From: JALZUV01 sp963837025
GTDB lineage: Bacteria > Pseudomonadota > Alphaproteobacteria > Rickettsiales > JALZUV01
Direction of reading: 5' to 3'
Length of the DNA: 64,000 bases
Assembly: GCA_963837025.1 (NCBI GenBank)
Contig: CAWILT010000002.1
Coordinates: 812,850 to 876,849 of the forward strand
Positions 49,418-58,074 of this stretch are shown in pieces (the stretch's first letter is position 1; every line of letters begins with the position of its first letter). Under the pieces are notes generated by a model. It saw only the letters and a program-made list of their open reading frames with translations. It was not told where the DNA came from and did no database searches. The position numbers and the translations under genes are program-made.

Positions 49418-50401
49418 TTAAATAAAGGCTTCGGCCTGACCAATGAGCTCATCCACAATTGATTGCATGGGTTGAATTTGCGTAACCATACCCACCGATT
49501 GCCCCGCCATAACGGATCCATTTTCAACATCGCCATCAATCACGGCTTTGCGTAACGCGCCAGCCCAGAAATGCTCAATTTCGAGCTGCGCTTCAAGCTT
49601 ATCTAACTCGCCTGATTCGTGGCGTTTGATGGTTTGAATTTGCATACGTGTGAAAGCATCAGTGGCTTTATTCTCTATCGCGCGCACTGGAATAACGGGG
49701 AAATTCGGATCAATTTGCACACTCGGTGTAGCGTTGCGCGCGTTGCTTTTAATGAATAATTGTTTAAAATTATCATGCGCAATGGATTCTTCGGCGCATA
49801 CGAAGCGTGTACCTAATTGTACACCGGATGCCCCCATTTGCAAATATTGCACAATCGCCTCACCACGCCCAATGCCACCCGCCACAAAAATGGGCACTTC
49901 GGTAATATGCGGTAGAATCTCCTGTGCGAGAACGGATGTAGATACAGGCCCAATATGTCCGCCAGCTTCCATGCCTTCAATCACAATCGCATCAGCGCCG
50001 GAACGTATAAGCTTTTTAGCAATCACTAGTGCTGGGGCAAAACAAATCACTTTTGCGCCACCTTCTTTAATACGTTTGATGGTTGTGCCCTTGGGCAAGC
50101 CGCCTGCTAGCACTATATGCGTCACGTGTGCCGCCAAACAAATATCAATCAGGTCATCTAATTGCGGATGCATAGTAATAAGATTCACACCAAACGGTTT
50201 GCTAGTTAACGCCTTGGTTGCCGCAATCTCTTTTTTCAAAAGCTCAGGCGGCATTGAACCGCAGGCAATAACACCAAACGCGCCCGAGTTGCTCATCGCA
50301 GCAACCAGATTATGTTCCGAAACCCAGCTCATCGCGCCGCCCATTATGGCATAAGTTGAGCCGAGAAAATCTGTGCCACGCTTCATCAATTTAGAAAGCA
50401 T
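49418..50401 (-). CDS. Nitronate monooxygenase (2-nitropropane dioxygenase family)
   Basis: This is an FMN-dependent enzyme of 327 residues that oxidises nitronates or acts as a related enoyl or alkyl oxidase. The barrel fold is read from VIACGSMPPELLKKEI, the flavin segment PIFVAGGIGRGEAIVQYLQM, and GASGVQLGTRF. HIVLAGG and DAIVIEGMEAGGHIG carry the catalytic-site region. No signal peptide is present. The start has AAGGACTAATT in front of the ATG. It stands alone between the RodZ-like gene and a small AT-rich gene. Confidence 0.88.
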   Translation of the reverse strand: MLSKLMKRGTDFLGSTYAIMGGAMSWVSEHNLVAAMSNSGAFGVIACGSMPPELLKKEIAATKALTSKPFGVNLITMHPQLDDLIDICLAAHVTHIVLAGGLPKGTTIKRIKEGGAKVICFAPALVIAKKLIRSGADAIVIEGMEAGGHIGPVSTSVLAQEILPHITEVPIFVAGGIGRGEAIVQYLQMGASGVQLGTRFVCAEESIAHDNFKQLFIKSNARNATPSVQIDPNFPVIPVRAIENKATDAFTRMQIQTIKRHESGELDKLEAQLEIEHFWAGALRKAVIDGDVENGSVMAGQSVGMVTQIQPMQSIVDELIGQAEAFI

Positions 50402-50436
50402 AATTAGTCCTTATATAATTAAATGTTAACGCCATA

Positions 50437-50778
50437 CTATGAAAATGCAAATTGGAGACATATAAAAGCAGAGCTGCAAGCAATAAGAAGGCTAAATATA
50501 AAACAAATGAAATCTAAAGATTTTTTATCATAAGAAGTGTCATTATTTGAACAGAAAATATACAAGTTTTTTATTTGTAAAACTAGACCTATAACAAAGC
50601 AAGCTAGACCCATAAATAAACTACAAACGAAGTATGTAAGTATTATTTCTTTAAAAGATGATTTAAATATAAGATTTTTTAAAGGCGAAAAAAGAATTAA
50701 AAGCGTTAATATGTTTATAATTAAGCTAGCTATAATCGCCTTATATATAGCGTGAAAAGGTGATTGATTTTTTTTCAT
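50437..50778 (-). CDS. Small multi-helix membrane protein, AT-rich
   Basis: This 113-residue protein has three or four hydrophobic helices (AIIASLIINILTLLILFSP, IILTYFVCSLFMGLACFVIG, DFICFIFSLLIACSSAFICL) with short charged loops. I see no family motif. The base composition is far more AT-rich than the flanking genes, and Lys, Ile, Phe and Leu codons dominate, so it may be recently acquired. An AAGG ribosome site lies seven bases before the ATG. The stop is 36 bases from the nitronate monooxygenase start. Confidence 0.6.
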   Translation of the reverse strand: MKKNQSPFHAIYKAIIASLIINILTLLILFSPLKNLIFKSSFKEIILTYFVCSLFMGLACFVIGLVLQIKNLYIFCSNNDTSYDKKSLDFICFIFSLLIACSSAFICLQFAFS

Positions 50779-50901
50779 TATAAACCTTACCGCAAAACTA
50801 TATATTCTCTAGAAAAAAAGCTGTTATTTGTGTGCTAAATAACTATTGCTAAGCCTATGATGTGAAATTACCAAATTATGAAATCTTATTGAGAATAAAA
50901 T

Positions 50902-51666
50902 ATGAAAACACGATTAATATTTGGCCTGCTCATTGCAGCTTTTGCGGTTTTTTCTTTCTTCGGATCATCGGAATATAATCCGATTACGGGTGAAACGCAG
51001 CGTGTAGCTTTATCACCAGATCAAGAAATTGCATTAGGCTTACAATCAGCCCCTCAAATGGCCAAGCAACATGGCGGTCTTCATCCGAGTGCTAAGGCAC
51101 AAGCGCGTATTGATGCAATCGGCGCGCGTTTAGTAAGCCAAAGTGCCGCTAAAGATATTGATTGGAATTGGGAATTTCACTTGTTGCGCGATTCTGACAC
51201 GATAAACGCTTTTGCATTGCCCGGTGGCCAAATTTTTATGACCGCAGCGCTTTATAATAAGCTGCCCTCAGATGATGAAGTGGCTGGCGTTTTAGGGCAT
51301 GAAATAGGCCATGTAATTGCGCGCCATGGAGCTGAGCATTTGGCAAAACAGCAGCTTACCGCAGGTTTAACCGGTGCAGCCACCGTTGCTGCTGGCGATT
51401 ATAATATGGGGCGCATGGCGCAGATGATTGGCCAGATGGTGAATATGAAATATGGCCGCGATGATGAGTTAGAATCGGATTATCTCGGCGTGCGTTTTAT
51501 GAGCGAGGCAGGCTACGAGCCTGAAGCCCTTATTCGCGTGATGGAGGTGCTTGCAGAATCAAGCGGAGGCAGCGGCGGCCAGCCCGAATTTTTCAGCACC
51601 CATCCAAACCCCGATAATCGCATCGAAAAAATCCGAGAAGCCATTGCTAAATTTGAAACATATTAA
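50902..51666 (+). CDS. M48-family metalloprotease
   Basis: This is a 254-residue zinc protease with an N-terminal signal or anchor (FGLLIAAFAVFSFFG). The zinc motif is VLGHEIGHVIARHGAEH, the third ligand region is DDELESDYLGVRFM, and the C-terminal FFSTHPNPDNRI is typical of the periplasmic M48 (YfgC/LoiP) subgroup. It degrades damaged or misfolded envelope proteins. There is no lipobox, unlike many relatives. A prepilin gene follows at 34 bases. Confidence 0.88.
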   Translation: MKTRLIFGLLIAAFAVFSFFGSSEYNPITGETQRVALSPDQEIALGLQSAPQMAKQHGGLHPSAKAQARIDAIGARLVSQSAAKDIDWNWEFHLLRDSDTINAFALPGGQIFMTAALYNKLPSDDEVAGVLGHEIGHVIARHGAEHLAKQQLTAGLTGAATVAAGDYNMGRMAQMIGQMVNMKYGRDDELESDYLGVRFMSEAGYEPEALIRVMEVLAESSGGSGGQPEFFSTHPNPDNRIEKIREAIAKFETY

Positions 51667-51700
51667 CTGATTCTTAAAGAATAAATACTAAGGTAATATT

Positions 51701-52399
51701 ATGAAACAAGGCTTTACATTACTAGAATTATCCATAGTGCTCGTAATCATTGGGTTGATAATTGGCGGTATTACGGCAGGTGCGGAACTTATCCGCGGCG
51801 CCGAGCTTAACTCTGTTATCGCTGATGTTAATAAGTATAAAGTTGCTATTAACACCTTTAAATTAAAGTATAATCAGCTTCCGGGTGATATGAAAAATGC
51901 CAAATCGTATTGGCCAGCTGAATGCGTTGATGTGTCAGGTAATGATTGCAATGGAAATGGCGATGGAGATTTATCAACCAGTTACGAAAACATGCGTTCG
52001 TGGCAGCATTTATCTTTAGCGGGTTTAGTAACAGGAGCTTATACTGGTGTGGGTGCAAACTCCATCACAAATTATATGCTACCACCGGAAAATGTGCCTG
52101 CATCAAAAATAGGGGGTTTGGCAGGATACAAACTTATGGGATGGACTTTGTATCAGAAAAAATCCAATGCAATGTTGTTATCTACAGCAGGGACTTCAGG
52201 TTTTATGGGGGGAGGAGCTCTTAATACTCCAGAAGCGCAAGCAATAGATGAAAAATCTGATGATGGTAAGTCTAGTACGGGTTCTATCAATGGATATTCG
52301 GCAAGCACTGGCTGTGTTGATGCATTGCCAACTGCCGCATCATCGAATTATATTCTATCAAACAAAGTAGTTGATTGCGTATTGTTTTTTAGATTTTAA
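51701..52399 (+). CDS. Type IV pilin-like prepilin protein
   Basis: This is a 232-residue prepilin. The N-methylation motif is QGFTLLELSIVLVIIGLIIG: cleavage after Gly4 and Glu at position 5 of the mature chain, followed by the long hydrophobic helix. The globular part has DCNGNGDGDLS, which looks like an Asp/Asn-rich Ca-binding loop of the kind in major pseudopilins, and ends with CVDALP and DCVLFF, a possible disulfide. No other pilus or type II secretion genes are next to it. It lies convergent to lysC, 11 bases away. Its assembly partners must be elsewhere. Confidence 0.85.
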   Translation: MKQGFTLLELSIVLVIIGLIIGGITAGAELIRGAELNSVIADVNKYKVAINTFKLKYNQLPGDMKNAKSYWPAECVDVSGNDCNGNGDGDLSTSYENMRSWQHLSLAGLVTGAYTGVGANSITNYMLPPENVPASKIGGLAGYKLMGWTLYQKKSNAMLLSTAGTSGFMGGGALNTPEAQAIDEKSDDGKSSTGSINGYSASTGCVDALPTAASSNYILSNKVVDCVLFFRF

Positions 52400-52409
52400 G
52401 ATTTTTCTT

Positions 52410-53645
52410 TTAATCAGCGTCTTTATCTAAGCCGAAAGCGGTGTGAAGCGAGCGCAAGGCAAGCTCGGTATATTCTTCTTCAATTAAAACGGAAATTTTA
52501 ATTTCGGATGTGGAAATTACCAGAATATTCACGCCTTTTTTGGCGAGTGTGTCGAACATGGTGGTGGCAACACCTGCATGGCTGCGCATGCCAACACCAA
52601 TTACGGATACTTTTGAAACGCCAGAATCGGAATGAAGTTTATCATATTGAATGGTGTCTTTAGCTTTTTGCATCACATCGATGGTTTTGGCCAAGTCGCC
52701 CTGTGGCACGGTAAAGGTCATATCGGTGCGCTGGCCATCTTCCGTCACATTTTGCACAATCATGTCCACGTTGATTTCTGCTTCACCTAAGGGGCCAAAA
52801 ATTTTGGCAGAGATGCCAGGAATGTTGGCCACATTGGTTAAGGTTACACGCGCATCATCGCGGCTATAGGTAATTCCGGTTACTCGTCTGCGTTCTAACA
52901 CTTCATCTTCCTCTACTAATAGGGTTCCGGGTTCGTCTGAAAAGGTGGATAGCACTTGCACCGTTACACCATAATTCATAGCCATTTCAACCGAGCGTGT
53001 TTGGAGCACTTTGGCACCTTGGCTCGCCATTTCTAAAATTTCTTCATAGGCCACTTTATTGAGCTTGCGCGCCGATTTTACAATGCGCGGGTCGGTGGTG
53101 TAAATGCCATCTACATCGGTATAGATATCGCAGCGATCAGCTTTGAGTGCTGCAGCAATGGCAACGGCAGTTGTGTCCGAACCGCCACGCCCGAGTGTGG
53201 CAATGCGATTATCGGCGGTGATACCTTGAAAGCCCGCTACCACAATTACTTCGCCACGATTGAGCGCTTCATGCATAATGTCGGTATCAATCGCTTCAAT
53301 GCGCGCCCGTCCGTGGCTACCATCGGTGCGCAAGGGAAGTTGCCAGCCCGCCCAACTGCGCGCATTAATACCAATTTCCTGCAAGTTTAGCGCCAATAGG
53401 CCAGAGGTTACTTGCTCACCCGATGCGACGACTGAATCATATTCAGCCCAGCTTTGCGGTGACATTAAAGGCGACATTTCGCGGCTCCAAGCGGCCAGTT
53501 GATCGGTCACGCCTGCCATAGCAGATACGGCAACGACTACTTTATTGCCTAAATTCACTTCTTTTTGCACGCGGCTTGCCACATGGCGGATTTTATCCAA
53601 ATCCGCTACCGATGTGCCGCCAAATTTTTGTACAATGAGTGCCAT
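52410..53645 (-). CDS. lysC: Aspartate kinase
   Basis: This enzyme phosphorylates aspartate, the entry step to lysine, threonine and methionine (411 aa). The N-terminal kinase motif is IVQKFGGTSVADLDKI, and substrate motifs are VAGFQGI and TLGRGGSDTTAVAIAAAL. A pair of ACT regulatory domains fills the C-terminal 160 residues (ANIPGISAKIFGPLGEA, GVGMRSHAGVATTMFDTL). The ribosome site is AAAGGC. No lysine riboswitch was seen in the 72-base upstream gap. Length is normal for a single monofunctional enzyme. Confidence 0.96.
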   Translation of the reverse strand: MALIVQKFGGTSVADLDKIRHVASRVQKEVNLGNKVVVAVSAMAGVTDQLAAWSREMSPLMSPQSWAEYDSVVASGEQVTSGLLALNLQEIGINARSWAGWQLPLRTDGSHGRARIEAIDTDIMHEALNRGEVIVVAGFQGITADNRIATLGRGGSDTTAVAIAAALKADRCDIYTDVDGIYTTDPRIVKSARKLNKVAYEEILEMASQGAKVLQTRSVEMAMNYGVTVQVLSTFSDEPGTLLVEEDEVLERRRVTGITYSRDDARVTLTNVANIPGISAKIFGPLGEAEINVDMIVQNVTEDGQRTDMTFTVPQGDLAKTIDVMQKAKDTIQYDKLHSDSGVSKVSVIGVGMRSHAGVATTMFDTLAKKGVNILVISTSEIKISVLIEEEYTELALRSLHTAFGLDKDAD

Positions 53646-53717
53646 AGCATGCCTTTAAGCGATTGTGCGTTAAGGTGCAAGCGCCAAGCGCATATTACAT
53701 TTCAAAAAGTTTTTGGC

Positions 53718-54140
53718 TTATAGCTTAAGTGTAAAAATCAGCGCATCTTCGCTTTTACCACTGGGCAAACTATAATAGTTTCTGCGTAAGGCTGTTTGTT
53801 CAAATCCTGCTTGGCAGTAAAGATATTGTGCAATGTGGTTGCTGGTTTTTACCTCAAGAAAAACGCGTTTGCACCCTATGGATTGTAAATGATTGTTCAA
53901 CTGCGATAGCAACATTTTACCAAGTCCAGCACCTCGATAGGAAGGGTGCACTGCAAAAGTAATTATTTCAGCTTCATCAGCGGCAGTGCGAGCTAAGATA
54001 AAACCTGCTTTATCTTTAATCCAACCTTGAGCCCCTGTATTGATCAGATCGATAAATTCTTGTGCACTCCATGATTTATCAAAGCTTAAACTGTAAATAT
54101 GTGATAGGGTATTAACATCCGCTTTATTAATAACCCTCAT
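53718..54140 (-). CDS. rimI: GNAT acetyltransferase, RimI-like
   Basis: This is a 140-residue N-acetyltransferase of the RimI type, which acetylates the N-terminal alanine of ribosomal protein S18. The acetyl-CoA binding motif is VHPSYRGAGLGKMLLSQL, followed by LEVKTSNHIAQYLYCQAGFE, where Asn and Tyr are typical of RimI. The gene overlaps the upstream methyltransferase gene by four bases. TsaB, the usual neighbour, is absent. Substrate specificity is inferred from the motif. Confidence 0.83.
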   Translation of the reverse strand: MRVINKADVNTLSHIYSLSFDKSWSAQEFIDLINTGAQGWIKDKAGFILARTAADEAEIITFAVHPSYRGAGLGKMLLSQLNNHLQSIGCKRVFLEVKTSNHIAQYLYCQAGFEQTALRRNYYSLPSGKSEDALIFTLKL

Positions 54141-55129
54141 TTTTGCAAAAGCATTACAAAATAAGGCGTTTCATCTTGCGAATAAAGAGGCATTTCTTTT
54201 AGAAAACATATGGTTAAGCCTGAGCGCTCCGCCTGATTTTCAAGATATTGGCGACTATGCGCAAATCGGTGTGTTTGTCCATTAAAATGATAATTTTCTT
54301 TGTGCGTGGATATGCTTGCGGTTAACAAGAAATATCCTTGTGGGCTTAATGTTTTAGCGACACCATCAAACAGAGCGGTCAATCCCCCCATTATATTGGC
54401 TACATTAAATGCGGTAATAAAGTTAAATTTGGGGGTTTTCGTTAAGAGTAGGTAATCGCGAATATCGGCATGAATCGTTTCATCATAAAGCGTCGTTGGA
54501 AAACGGTTGATTTGGAGAAGCATATTCTTACTTAAATCAACTCCAATGCTATATTTAGCGGGCAAGCCACCACATATTCCCGTGCCGCATCCAGCATCAA
54601 GTATCGTATTGAGTATTATATCATATTCATTCAGAATTTCGGTTATAATTTGCGCTGCTTGATAGCCTTTCTTTAATTCTTTAACATCATAATAGTCGGA
54701 TATAACATCAAATTCGGAAGCAATAAATTCTGGTGGCGTGGTATGGGGCGCAACACCATTTGCATATTTGCCCTCATCGAAAACGGCTTTTAAAAAGAGC
54801 GCTTTTTCACTTTTTTCATCTAAAGCTAAGCTTTTATTTAGCGCTTCAATACCTTGAAATTGATTGCCTAAACGCATTTCGCACAGGGCAAGTCGATACC
54901 ATGCTTCAGCAAAATTCGGACGCCGCCACAGAACAAATTTTAAGCGATATTTCGCCTCGTCAAACTTGCTTTGAGACATCAATTTTAATGCTAATTCATA
55001 GCTAGAATTAATGGGGTTGCGCGCGCGCATTAAAACATTTTGCACTTGCTGGCGCATAGGGCCCAATGTGTCGCGTGCGATTCGTTCCCATTGCTGGGGT
55101 AGTGCTTGTAATTGTTCAAGGATAGTCAT
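54137..55129 (-). CDS. TPR-containing SAM-dependent methyltransferase
   Basis: This is a 330-residue protein. Residues 45-125 hold TPR-like helices (FDEAKYRLKFVLWRRPNFAE, GNQFQGIEALNKSLALDEKS). Residues 150-330 form a Rossmann methyltransferase with motif I ILDAGCGTGICG, then IGVDLSKNML, and FNFITAFNVANIMGGLTALF. It resembles TPR-plus-methyltransferase proteins of unknown substrate. Its ATG is 43 bases from the divergent ubiG start. It overlaps rimI, so they are co-expressed. Whether it methylates protein or small molecules is unknown. Confidence 0.78.
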   Translation of the reverse strand: MTILEQLQALPQQWERIARDTLGPMRQQVQNVLMRARNPINSSYELALKLMSQSKFDEAKYRLKFVLWRRPNFAEAWYRLALCEMRLGNQFQGIEALNKSLALDEKSEKALFLKAVFDEGKYANGVAPHTTPPEFIASEFDVISDYYDVKELKKGYQAAQIITEILNEYDIILNTILDAGCGTGICGGLPAKYSIGVDLSKNMLLQINRFPTTLYDETIHADIRDYLLLTKTPKFNFITAFNVANIMGGLTALFDGVAKTLSPQGYFLLTASISTHKENYHFNGQTHRFAHSRQYLENQAERSGLTICFLKEMPLYSQDETPYFVMLLQK

Positions 55130-55172
55130 AAGCTAAGACGTAGCGAAATTTTAACTAAAAGTGAAACTGTAA

Positions 55173-55892
55173 GTGACGGCAACAACATTAGAACCCAAAG
55201 AAATTGAAAAATTCTCCGCTATTGCGGCTCAATGGTGGGATGAGCAGGGCGATTTTGCTCCATTACATCGCATTAACCCCGTGCGTATTGGCCATATTCG
55301 TCAAACGGTGCAATCGCATTTTCAGCGCGAAGATATTAAGGGGTTAAGCGTTATCGATATAGGCTGTGGTGGCGGATTAGTGTCAGAACCTCTGACTCGC
55401 CTAGGCGCAAAGGTAACCGGCATTGATGGCGCAGAAAAGAATATCAAAACGGCCATCGCTCATGCCCAACAAACCGATTTAAATATTGATTATCGCACTA
55501 CTACGGCCGAAGATTTAGCAGCTAAAGGTGCTCAGTTCGACGTAGTGCTCGCATTAGAGGTGATTGAACATGTGGCAGATGTTGATCTATTTTTGCAATC
55601 TATCACCACTCTGGCTAAGCCGGGAGGTGTGATAATTATCAGCACGATAAACCGTACATTAAAAGCCTATGCTTTAGCCATTATAGGCGCAGAATATATC
55701 TTGCGCTGGCTGCCGCGCGGCACGCATGAATGGAAAAAGTTTTTAAAACCGTCTGAGATTATCATTCCATTGCAAAAAGCGGGCTTTAAACATATCGAAA
55801 CCACAGGCATGGTGATGAATCCTCTTACCCAAGAATGGCGTATGGATGCGCGTGATGTGGAAGTTAATTATTATGCCGCCTTCTCAAAATAA
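55173..55892 (+). CDS. ubiG: Ubiquinone biosynthesis O-methyltransferase UbiG
   Basis: UbiG methylates hydroxyls of the quinone ring in two steps of ubiquinone synthesis (239 aa). Motif I is VIDIGCGGGLVSEPLTRLGA, followed by VTGIDGAEKNIKTA, VLALEVIEHV and STINRTLKAYALAIIGAEY, the last a UbiG-specific run. The start is GTG, and no good ribosome site is present. The last 20 bases overlap thiE. It is divergent from the TPR-methyltransferase gene. Confidence 0.93.
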   Translation: MTATTLEPKEIEKFSAIAAQWWDEQGDFAPLHRINPVRIGHIRQTVQSHFQREDIKGLSVIDIGCGGGLVSEPLTRLGAKVTGIDGAEKNIKTAIAHAQQTDLNIDYRTTTAEDLAAKGAQFDVVLALEVIEHVADVDLFLQSITTLAKPGGVIIISTINRTLKAYALAIIGAEYILRWLPRGTHEWKKFLKPSEIIIPLQKAGFKHIETTGMVMNPLTQEWRMDARDVEVNYYAAFSK

Positions 55893-56556
55893 TACGCGGC
55901 TTTATGCCATTACACCCCCTCAAATTCAGTTATCAACCTTCGTGCCGCAAGTTGAAGCCGCATTTGCTTCGGGCGATATCGCCTGCCTTCAGTTGCGTTT
56001 AAAGGAAGCAAATCAGGCTAAGATTGCTGAGGCGATTAAAGAACTAATGCCAATTGCCCATGCGCACCAAGCGGCGTTTATTGTTAATGATGAATGGCAG
56101 CTTGCTGCCGAAATGGGCGCAGATGGTGTGCATTTAGGCCAAGAGGATATTGCCGAAACATCCGTTAAAGCGCTCAAAAAGCAACTGCCCGCATCAATGG
56201 TGTTGGGTATTACATGCCATGCGAGCACCCATTTGGCAATGGAAGCAGGCGAGCAGGGGGCTGATTATGTAGCGTTTGGCGCTTTTTACGAAACAACATC
56301 GAAACCTAAAGAAAAGCTTGAAAAATGGGGTATTCCTAGCCTTGAATTATTAGAAGGCTGGTGTGCCTATTCCAATCTTCCTGCGGTGGCCATTGGCGGC
56401 ATCACCCCACAAAATTGTGCGCCTTTAATCAAAGCTGGCGCAGATTTCATCGCCGTAATCTCAGGCGTTTGGAATCATCCACAAGGTGCCGCTGCGGGTG
56501 TGCAAGCCTACCATCATGCAATTGAGGAAGCACTTGCGAGCAGCTCTGCAGCCTGA
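55873..56556 (+). CDS. thiE: Thiamine-phosphate synthase-like ThiE
   Basis: ThiE joins the pyrimidine and thiazole parts of thiamine (227 aa). The TIM barrel shows LQLRLKEANQ, VNDEWQLAAEMGADGVHLGQ, GITCHAS, and AVAIGGITPQN. The phosphate loop is FYETTSKPK instead of the usual PTxTK, so catalytic competence is not certain. The ATG at 55873 overlaps ubiG by 20 bases. A longer frame from 55846 is possible but unlikely. No TPP riboswitch and no other thi genes are present. Confidence 0.88.
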   Translation: MPPSQNNTRLYAITPPQIQLSTFVPQVEAAFASGDIACLQLRLKEANQAKIAEAIKELMPIAHAHQAAFIVNDEWQLAAEMGADGVHLGQEDIAETSVKALKKQLPASMVLGITCHASTHLAMEAGEQGADYVAFGAFYETTSKPKEKLEKWGIPSLELLEGWCAYSNLPAVAIGGITPQNCAPLIKAGADFIAVISGVWNHPQGAAAGVQAYHHAIEEALASSSAA

Positions 56557-56595
56557 TATACCGCCCGCACTGAACGTTTATTCAAAAGGATATCT

Positions 56596-57168
56596 ATGAA
56601 AATTGATGGTGTATCGATTCGCAAAGGCAATGTGCTGATGCATAAAGGCGATCGTTTATGGATTGTGGTGAAAACCCAGCACACCCAACCGGGTAAGGGG
56701 GGGGCTTATATGCAAGTTGAGATGAAAGATATTCGCGATGGAACCAAACTCAATGAGCGTTTCCGTTCCGATGAAAAGGTTGAAAAAGTACGCCTCGATC
56801 AACAAGATTATCAGTTTCTTTATGCGGATGATGATTTGCTACATTTTATGAATCCTGAATCATATGAGCAAATCACGCTCAACCGCGAGTTAATGGAAGA
56901 TGATAAGGTCAGTTTTTTACAAGATGGTATGATTGTAAAAATTGAAAGCTATGAAGAAGACCCGATTAGTATTGAGCTGCCACAACATGTAACGCTTGAA
57001 ATAACCGAAGCCGATGCCGTGGTCAAAGGCCAGACCGCTTCATCTTCCTATAAGCCCGCCACATTAGAAAATGGCGTAAATATTCTAGTGCCGCCGCATA
57101 TTAGCGCTGGCACGCGCGTAGTAGTAAATACTGAAACCGGCGAATATGTCGAACGAGCAAAGGACTAA
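56596..57168 (+). CDS. efp: Elongation factor P
   Basis: EF-P relieves ribosome stalling at polyproline stretches (190 aa). The three OB-like domains begin with VSIRKGNVLMHKGDRLW. The tip loop is TQPGKGGAYMQVEMKD, with Lys in the place where EpmA-type lysylation occurs. The C-terminus ISAGTRVVVNTETGEYVERA is conserved. An AAAGGAT site precedes the ATG. suhB starts three bases later. Whether a modifying enzyme exists cannot be seen here. Confidence 0.96.
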   Translation: MKIDGVSIRKGNVLMHKGDRLWIVVKTQHTQPGKGGAYMQVEMKDIRDGTKLNERFRSDEKVEKVRLDQQDYQFLYADDDLLHFMNPESYEQITLNRELMEDDKVSFLQDGMIVKIESYEEDPISIELPQHVTLEITEADAVVKGQTASSSYKPATLENGVNILVPPHISAGTRVVVNTETGEYVERAKD

Positions 57169-57171
57169 TCC

Positions 57172-57999
57172 ATGCCAGCAATTAATTCTGCCCATTTAAA
57201 TGTAATGATAAAAGCCGCTGAAAATGCGGCACACGGTATCCGACGTGATTTTGGCGAAGTGAGCAATTTGCAGATTTCGCGTAAAGGCACACTAGATTTT
57301 GTGACCGCTACCGATTTAAAAGCTGAAAAGATTATCCGTTCCGATTTAGAGTATGCACGCCCTAAATATGGCTTTTTGCTTGAAGAAGGCGGCAAAATTA
57401 AAGGGCAAGATTCCTCTCTGCGTTGGGTGGTTGACCCCATTGATGGCACAACCAATTTTATCCATTCCATTCCTTATATCTGTATTTCCATCTCGCTTGA
57501 GCGTAAGCGTAATGATGGCAAGTGGACTTCGCTTGCAGCCGTAATTTATGACCCCATTCATGGCGATTGTTTCATCGCAGAAGAAAATAAAGGCGCATTT
57601 TTGAACGATCGTCGCATTGAGGTGAGTAAGCGCCAGAGCTTTGATGAATCGCTAATTATCACCCATTCGCCCAAGCATGATAAAGCTAACTACAAAAAAT
57701 CGATGGATATGTTTTTGAAAGTAACCGAACAATCGAAAGGGTTGCGCACCATGGGTGCCACCGCACTTGATTTAGCCTATATCGCTGCAGGCAAATACGA
57801 TGCCGGCTGGTACACATCCTTTAAGCAGTGGGATGTTTCAGCCGGATTATTGTTGTGTAAAGAGGCCGGTGCCGAAGTGACACAAATCGATGGTGATGAA
57901 GATGTAACCAGTCCCACAACGTTATTATTGGGAAATCCGAAAATGCATCGCAACCTTTCGGCCATCTTAAAACCAGAATGGAAAGCAAAAGCAGCGTAA
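57172..57999 (+). CDS. suhB: Inositol monophosphatase family protein SuhB
   Basis: This Mg-dependent phosphatase (275 aa) cleaves inositol phosphates. SuhB relatives also act in rRNA transcription. The metal sites are TDLKAEK, GFLLEEGG, WVVDPIDGTTNF and KQWDVSAGLLLCKEAGA. The GFLLEEGG loop has Gly where Ser is common, a minor variant. It follows efp by three bases, an arrangement seen in several alphaproteobacteria. The function as phosphatase is firm by motif, and the natural substrate is not. Confidence 0.9.
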   Translation: MPAINSAHLNVMIKAAENAAHGIRRDFGEVSNLQISRKGTLDFVTATDLKAEKIIRSDLEYARPKYGFLLEEGGKIKGQDSSLRWVVDPIDGTTNFIHSIPYICISISLERKRNDGKWTSLAAVIYDPIHGDCFIAEENKGAFLNDRRIEVSKRQSFDESLIITHSPKHDKANYKKSMDMFLKVTEQSKGLRTMGATALDLAYIAAGKYDAGWYTSFKQWDVSAGLLLCKEAGAEVTQIDGDEDVTSPTTLLLGNPKMHRNLSAILKPEWKAKAA

Positions 58000-58074
58000 A
58001 TACAATTTCGTGCTTGCTAACTGGGTAAGAATGTTTTGAAATACCACCAGCATAAAAAAAAGAATAGGGTAGCC

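Noticed and set aside
49650..50354. 234-codon open frame on the plus strand opposite the nitronate monooxygenase
   Set aside because: It is a long antisense frame of low-complexity Ser/Ala/Ile composition. The opposite strand has a clear enzyme.
53646..53717. Lysine riboswitch before lysC
   Set aside because: The gap is only 72 bases and lacks the five-helix core.
55846..55872. TPP riboswitch or separate leader before thiE
   Set aside because: thiE overlaps ubiG by 20 bases, so there is no room for a riboswitch.
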